NCBI RefSeq assembly: GCF_003574445.1
Contig: NZ_KZ984559.1
Coordinates: 61,930 to 125,929 of the forward strand
Direction of reading: 5' to 3'
Length of the DNA: 64,000 nt
Source: Streptomyces sp. YIM 130001
GTDB taxonomy: Bacteria > Actinomycetota > Actinomycetes > Streptomycetales > Streptomycetaceae
The translations under genes were made by a program, and so were the position numbers. The notes under the pieces were generated by a model. That model had not been told where the DNA came from. It worked only from the letters and a program-made list of their open reading frames with translations, and ran no database searches. Each line of letters begins with the position of its first letter. Within the stretch, counting starts at the first letter, position 1. Of the stretch, positions 59,902 to 64,000 are shown one piece after another.

Positions 59902-60927
59902 ATGCGTATTGGTGTGCTCACCTCCGGCGGCGACTGCCCCGGCCTCAACGCCGTCATCCGGTCGGTCGTGCACCGTGCCGTCGTCGACCACGGCGACGAG
60001 GTCATCGGCTTCCACGACGGGTGGAAGGGCCTCCTCGAGTGTGACTACCGCAAGCTCGACCTGGACGCCGTGAGCGGCATCCTGGCCCGCGGCGGCACCA
60101 TCCTCGGATCCTCCCGGGTCCAGCCCGCGCACCTGCGCGATGGCGTGGAGCGCGCCAAGGGCCACCTCGCGGAGCTCGGCCTCGACGCGATCATCCCGAT
60201 CGGTGGCGAGGGCACCCTCAAGGCCGCGCGCCTCCTTTCCGACGGTGGACTGCCGATCGTCGGCGTCCCGAAGACCATCGACAACGACATCGCTGTCACC
60301 GATGTGACGTTCGGCTTCGACACCGCGGTCGGTGTCGCGACCGAGGCGCTCGACCGTCTCAAGACCACCGCCGAATCGCACCAGCGCGTACTGATCGTGG
60401 AGGTGATGGGCCGGCACACCGGCTGGATCGCCCTCAACTCCGGTATGGCGGCCGGCGCCCACGCCATCGTCGTGCCGGAACGCCCCTTCGACATCGAGGA
60501 GTTGACCCGCAAGGTCGGCGCCCGCTTCGAGGCCGGAAAGAAGTTCGCGATCGTGGTCGCCGCCGAGGGCGCCAAGCCCCGCGAGGGCACGATGGAGTAC
60601 GACGAGGGCGGCAAGGACATCTACGGCCACGAGCGGTTCGCCGGTATCGCCAGGCAGCTGTCGATCGAGATGGAGCAGCGCCTCGGCAAGGAGGCCCGGC
60701 CGGTGATACTCGGTCATGTGCAGCGCGGCGGTACGCCGACGGCGTACGACCGGGTGCTCGCGACCCGCTTCGGCTGGCATGCCGTGGAGGCGGTGCACCG
60801 CGGCGAGTTCGGCATGATGACGGCGCTGCAGGGCACCGAGATCGTGATGGCGCCGCTCGCCGAGGCCGTCGAGACGCTGAAGACGGTGCCGGACGAGCGG
60901 TACGCCGAGGCGGAGTGCGTGCTGTGA
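59902..60927 (+). CDS. pfkA: 6-phosphofructokinase (ATP-dependent type)
   Basis: A 341-residue glycolytic enzyme phosphorylating fructose 6-phosphate. Substrate motifs are GVLTSGGDCPGLN at the start, PIGGEGTLKAARLL, GVPKTIDNDIAVTDVTFGFDTAV and EVMGRHTGWIA. The residue after Glu in GGEGT is Gly, as in ATP-dependent enzymes; PPi-dependent relatives have Asp there (GGEDT). The neighbouring Lys (PKTIDND) occurs in both actinobacterial types. The leader (59847-59890) can form a CTTTGC/GCAAAG pairing with an inner CGGAC/GTCCG hairpin. Confidence 0.94.
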   Translation: MRIGVLTSGGDCPGLNAVIRSVVHRAVVDHGDEVIGFHDGWKGLLECDYRKLDLDAVSGILARGGTILGSSRVQPAHLRDGVERAKGHLAELGLDAIIPIGGEGTLKAARLLSDGGLPIVGVPKTIDNDIAVTDVTFGFDTAVGVATEALDRLKTTAESHQRVLIVEVMGRHTGWIALNSGMAAGAHAIVVPERPFDIEELTRKVGARFEAGKKFAIVVAAEGAKPREGTMEYDEGGKDIYGHERFAGIARQLSIEMEQRLGKEARPVILGHVQRGGTPTAYDRVLATRFGWHAVEAVHRGEFGMMTALQGTEIVMAPLAEAVETLKTVPDERYAEAECVL

Positions 60928-61076
60928 CGCCCCGGCAGCCCCGGCTCGCGTAGGCCACGCTCGCCCGGCACTCATAGGCCTCGCTCCCCCGGCTCGAGGA
61001 CCGCCCCCGCCCGCACCAGCAGGCGAGGGCGGTTCTAGTCTGGTGCGGACAACAGGCACGAATCAGGAGTGAGCGG

Positions 61077-62024
61077 ATGGACCACAGCGGACACGGCATG
61101 ACGGATCTGCCGCCGTTCACGCTTGGCCGGGCGCTGCAGCCGTCGTGGGACGGCTTCTTTCTGGTCGGCTGCGTACTCGCCCTGGTGCTCTACCTGTGGG
61201 GGATGGTGCGGCTCACCCGCCGTGGCGACTCCTGGCCGGTGGGGCGCGCGGTGGCGTTCGTGGCCGGCGTACTCACCATCGCCCTGGTGATGCTGACCAG
61301 GCTCAACGACTACGGCATGGTCATGTTCAGCGTGCACATGGTGCAGCACATGGTCATCAGCATGCTGTCGCCGATCCTCCTGCTGCTCGGGGCCCCGATC
61401 ACGCTGACGCTGCGGGCGCTGCCGGTCGCGCCGCGCGGCAGCAAGGGGCCGCGGGAGCTGCTCATGATGCTGCTGCACAGCCGCTACATGCGGGTGCTCA
61501 CGCATCCGGCGTTCACCATTCCGCTGTTCATCGCGAGCCTCTACGGGCTGTACTTCACGCCGCTCTTCGACTTCCTGATGGAGTCCAAGCCCGGACACGT
61601 GGCGATGATGGTGCACTTCCTCGCGGTCGGTCTGGTCTTCTTCTGGCCGATCATGGGCGTGGACCCGGGACCGCACCGTCCGGGGTATGTGATGCGGATC
61701 CTGGAGCTGTTCGCGGGGATGCCGTTCCACGCGTTCTTCGGGATCGCGCTGATGATGGCGTCCGAACCGATGGTGGGCGCGTATCTGCATCCGCCGGCCT
61801 CGCTCGGCCTGGACGCGCTCGGCGATCAGCAGGCGGCGGGCGGTATCGCCTGGGCGTTCAGCGAGATCCCGTCGGTGGCGGTCCTGGTGGCGCTCGTCTA
61901 CCAGTGGAAGCGTTCGGACGATCGTCAGGCCCGCCGCAAGGACCGGAAAGCGGACCGTGACGGCGACCAGGAGCTGCAGGCCTACAACGAGTACCTCGCT
62001 TCGCTGCAGGCACGCAGCCGCTGA
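61077..62024 (+). CDS. Cytochrome c oxidase assembly protein, CtaG-like (caa3_CtaG family)
   Basis: A 315-residue membrane protein with about seven to eight hydrophobic helices. Family features are the HMVQHMVISMLSPILLLLGAPI segment (core VQHMVISMLSPILLL), FFWPIMGVDPGPHR and GMPFHAFFGIALM, with conserved His residues that may handle copper or haem. The C-terminus is a charged cytosolic tail (DDRQARRKDRKADRDGD). ATG 61077 begins MDHSGHGM, a His/Met-rich tip that could bind copper. A strong terminator follows. Confidence 0.88.
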   Translation: MDHSGHGMTDLPPFTLGRALQPSWDGFFLVGCVLALVLYLWGMVRLTRRGDSWPVGRAVAFVAGVLTIALVMLTRLNDYGMVMFSVHMVQHMVISMLSPILLLLGAPITLTLRALPVAPRGSKGPRELLMMLLHSRYMRVLTHPAFTIPLFIASLYGLYFTPLFDFLMESKPGHVAMMVHFLAVGLVFFWPIMGVDPGPHRPGYVMRILELFAGMPFHAFFGIALMMASEPMVGAYLHPPASLGLDALGDQQAAGGIAWAFSEIPSVAVLVALVYQWKRSDDRQARRKDRKADRDGDQELQAYNEYLASLQARSR

Positions 62025-62044
62025 GTCGGCCCCGAGTCACTGAT

Positions 62045-62073
62045 CTGCCCCCGGTCTTTCGGACCGGGGGCAG
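62045..62073 (+). terminator. Rho-independent terminator after the CtaG-like gene
   Basis: CTGCCCCCGGTC pairs with GACCGGGGGCAG over 12 bp with a TTTCG loop and is followed by TTTCG. One of the clearest terminators in the window. Confidence 0.9.
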
Positions 62074-62250
62074 TTTCGTACGCGGAGGGTCATCTGCGCA
62101 CGTCGAACGGCTTGTCACGGTCCGTCGGCCGTGCGGGCGAGGTGCCCCGGGCATGTCCGCTACCTAGCGGAAAGGGGTCCGTCCGGGTGACCATGAAGAC
62201 CTGGTCGCGGTTTCCGGCTTCTGCCGGCGGCCACGGGAGGAGGGTTCGCG

Positions 62251-62409
62251 ATGCCCGGATCCACCAAGACGATGGGGGCGCTCACTGTGGGCGCACTCGT
62301 CACAGTGAGCGCCTACACCGCAGCTCTCGGGAGCAACGGCTGGCTCTGGTTCGGCTGGGTCGTACTCGGCCTCGTCACCCTGGCCATGACGGTGTCCCGG
62401 CCCACCTGA
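62251..62409 (+). CDS. Small membrane protein, 52 residues
   Basis: A short gene with an excellent GGGAGGAGGG site before ATG 62251. The protein starts MPGSTKTMGALTVGAL and has two hydrophobic stretches (GALTVGALVTVSAYTAAL and WLWFGWVVLGLVTLAMTV), ending SRPT. No motif identifies a function. It stands alone between the terminator at 62045 and the convergent inhibitor gene. Confidence 0.75.
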   Translation: MPGSTKTMGALTVGALVTVSAYTAALGSNGWLWFGWVVLGLVTLAMTVSRPT

Positions 62410-62454
62410 GAACCCCGGCCACCGAGCGGGCCGTACGCGAGACGCCGGACGCGG

Positions 62455-62850
62455 TCAGAAGGTGAAGACCGGGTCGGAGGCGGCGTGCATCGAGCAGGCA
62501 TTGGGGAAGGTCTTCGTCCACTTCACCGGCTTGCTGTCGTACGTGCCCTCGGCGGTGACCGTCACCGGGTCGTACTCCTTCGTGCACACACGCGGCTCAC
62601 CGGGCAGCGCGCCGGGGTCGCCGTGGGCCTCGCCGAGTGCGGCGCAGGCCTCTGCCGCCTGCGGGTGTCCGCCTCCGGGCTCCGGGTCGCAGTGCAGCTC
62701 GGCCCCACGGATCCAGGTGTCGTCCGAACCGGAGACGGTGAGAAGGAGGCCGGGACGCTCCACCGGCGCCGAGGCACGCGCCGGCGCGACGACAGCCAGG
62801 GACGCGACGAGGGCGAACAAGGCGGGGACAGCGGCGGTGCGCGGGCGCAT
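62455..62850 (-). CDS. Streptomyces subtilisin inhibitor-like (SSI/SIL) secreted protein
   Basis: A 131-residue precursor. A Sec signal ends near ARASA (about residue 28). The mature inhibitor has four cysteines (54, 69, 89, 119) in the SSI pattern and family segments HPQAAEACAAL, YDPVTVTAEGTY, TFPNACSM and VFTF. SSI proteins block extracellular serine proteases. The reactive loop reads CTKEYDPV, so P1 is Lys91 (trypsin-type specificity) and P1' is Glu92, where SSI itself has CPMVYDPV and Lys-type relatives have CPKVYDPV. Loss of the P2 Pro and the acidic P1' are unusual. It converges on the small membrane gene. Confidence 0.9.
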   Translation of the reverse strand: MRPRTAAVPALFALVASLAVVAPARASAPVERPGLLLTVSGSDDTWIRGAELHCDPEPGGGHPQAAEACAALGEAHGDPGALPGEPRVCTKEYDPVTVTAEGTYDSKPVKWTKTFPNACSMHAASDPVFTF

Positions 62851-63098
62851 GCGGGTACTCCAGGGGATCGTGCGGGACGCGTGACGGCCGAGTCCGCGGG
62901 CCGTCGCGGTGCGGGAGCGGCCAGCGCATCCCGGTCGGTGCGGAGGGGCAAGCGGCCACGCGGTGTCGTCCCTCGAACGAGTGCGCGGAGTTCGTTCACG
63001 GAAGGGGTGGCCGCCGCGGCCGAGGGGCAGGCTCACGGATACGGCCGGGCCCGGTCCGGGCGCCGGCGCACAGTGACGAACAGGGGGCGTGTGACGCC

Positions 63099-63986
63099 AT
63101 GCAGGAGAGCGAGTGGCAGTTCCAGGACGACCGCGGGCAACTGTCGAGGTCGGCGCATCGGCCCGCCAGGGTGATCGCCTACATCCAGGCCGGCGCGACG
63201 TTGTGGGACCACGGCATACGTCCGGTGGGGATCTACGGCTCGCATCATGACGGGGCGGCGCCCGACCGTGCCAAGTCCGGATCACTGCCGCTCGACGAGA
63301 TCGATTACCTGGGTGCGGGCAGTGCGATCGACCTCGACCGGATCCTGGCGGCGCAGCCGGATCTGGTGGTGGCGGTCACCTACGGCGGCGGGCAGGTGTA
63401 CGGGATCGATCCGGACACGGCCAAGCACTTGGAGGAGCAGGTGCCGGTGGTGGTGATCGACGTCGGCCAGGCGCACGATCTGGACGCCGTGCGCGCGCGC
63501 TTCGCGGACCTGGCCCGCGTGCTCGGCGCCGAGGAGACGGAGGCGTCCCTCGAGCCGCTGCGGCGGGCGCGGCAACGACTGCGGGACGCGACCGCTGCCG
63601 TACGCCCGGGGCCGCGGGTGCTCGCGCTGTCGCCCGCGGGGGATGATCAGGCCCACCTCGCCCGGCCCGGTGCCTGGCCGGAGTTGAGGGCGCTGACGGC
63701 CTGCGGAGTCACTCTGGCGGCGCCGCCGGAGGGGCCGGGAGCGAACTGGGCGACGCTCGGCCTGGATGCGGCCGTGGAGCTGCGCCCCGATGTGCTGCTC
63801 GTGGACGTCCGGGCGAACGCGACGCCGCTTTCGGCATTACGGGACAGCGCCGTGTGGCAGGAACTCGAGGCGCGGGCCCGGGTCGTGCCGTGGAATCCGG
63901 AGGCGCCGTGCAGTCCTGCCGGGCATGCACGCCTCTTCGAGCTGGCGGCGGAGGCGGTGACGGCGGCGGGTCCGGGCGAGGGCTGA
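63099..63986 (+). CDS. TroA-fold (ferric-siderophore-type) binding protein without signal peptide
   Basis: A 295-residue protein with the two-lobed substrate-binding pattern of ferric-siderophore receptors: PARVIAYIQAGATLWDHGIRPVGIYGS, then the LDEIDYLGAG...IDLDRILAAQPDLVVAV block, a backbone helix, and second-lobe PRVLALSPAGDDQAHLARPG. The start MQESEWQFQDDRG is hydrophilic with no signal or lipobox, and no upstream start adds one, so it appears cytosolic. It could be a solute-binding sensor or enzyme-like relative instead of an ABC receptor. No transporter genes are visible before the window ends. Confidence 0.78.
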   Translation: MQESEWQFQDDRGQLSRSAHRPARVIAYIQAGATLWDHGIRPVGIYGSHHDGAAPDRAKSGSLPLDEIDYLGAGSAIDLDRILAAQPDLVVAVTYGGGQVYGIDPDTAKHLEEQVPVVVIDVGQAHDLDAVRARFADLARVLGAEETEASLEPLRRARQRLRDATAAVRPGPRVLALSPAGDDQAHLARPGAWPELRALTACGVTLAAPPEGPGANWATLGLDAAVELRPDVLLVDVRANATPLSALRDSAVWQELEARARVVPWNPEAPCSPAGHARLFELAAEAVTAAGPGEG

Positions 63987-64000
63987 GCGTCACGGGCGGG

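Overview
The window reads as chromosomal DNA of a Streptomyces or close relative. GC is very high with G/C third positions, GTG and TTG starts are common, and ATGA/GTGA overlaps are frequent. The gene set is actinobacterial: mycothiol-dependent dehydrogenase, MurT/GatD, an SSI-type protease inhibitor, an F420-type LLM oxidoreductase and Tat lipoproteins. I saw no rRNA, tRNA, CRISPR array, phage or intact insertion sequence.

Layout. 1-8.8 kb: the tail of a PucR-type regulator; an amidase / alpha-beta hydrolase (frameshifted) / acyl-CoA ligase run; a ribbon-helix-helix protein behind an array of palindromes, a DUF4097 protein and a DrrAB-type ABC transporter. 8.8-24 kb: mixed metabolic genes, PrsW, an orphan polyamine-binding lipoprotein, an S-(hydroxymethyl)mycothiol dehydrogenase/metallo-hydrolase pair, an MFS pump with its TetR gene, a 12-copy heptamer repeat beside a gene remnant, a PH-domain protein and secreted proteins. 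24-33.8 kb: L,D-transpeptidase, secreted HNH nuclease, GNAT, methyltransferase, an RNase HI with an extra Cys-rich tail, two ion transporters, a NarL-type two-component pair and a small phosphatase.

33.9-47.1 kb is the most interesting region: a divergent locus around a perfect iron box (43359-43383). Leftward, one tight run encodes a 1245-residue fused ABC exporter, all four dTDP-L-rhamnose enzymes (RmlA, B, D, C) and two ferric-siderophore permeases. Rightward are an IroB-like glycosyltransferase, a Fes/IroD-like esterase and a siderophore-binding lipoprotein. This resembles the salmochelin iroBCD set joined to a deoxysugar pathway and a FeuABC-like importer without its ATPase. No siderophore synthesis genes are in the window. 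My working hypothesis is an iron-regulated system that glycosylates, exports, re-imports and hydrolyses a catecholate siderophore, perhaps with a dTDP-sugar donor.

47.1-64 kb: a membrane protein, an MMPL transporter, a 2H phosphoesterase/peroxidase pair, an OYE reductase with a divergent MarR gene, a degenerate gene with two compensating frameshifts, an acyl-CoA dehydrogenase with a divergent TetR gene, peptide deformylase, MurT-GatD, phosphofructokinase, a CtaG-like protein, an SSI-like inhibitor with an unusual reactive site, and a TroA-fold binding protein without a signal peptide. Several long perfect hairpins separate convergent genes.
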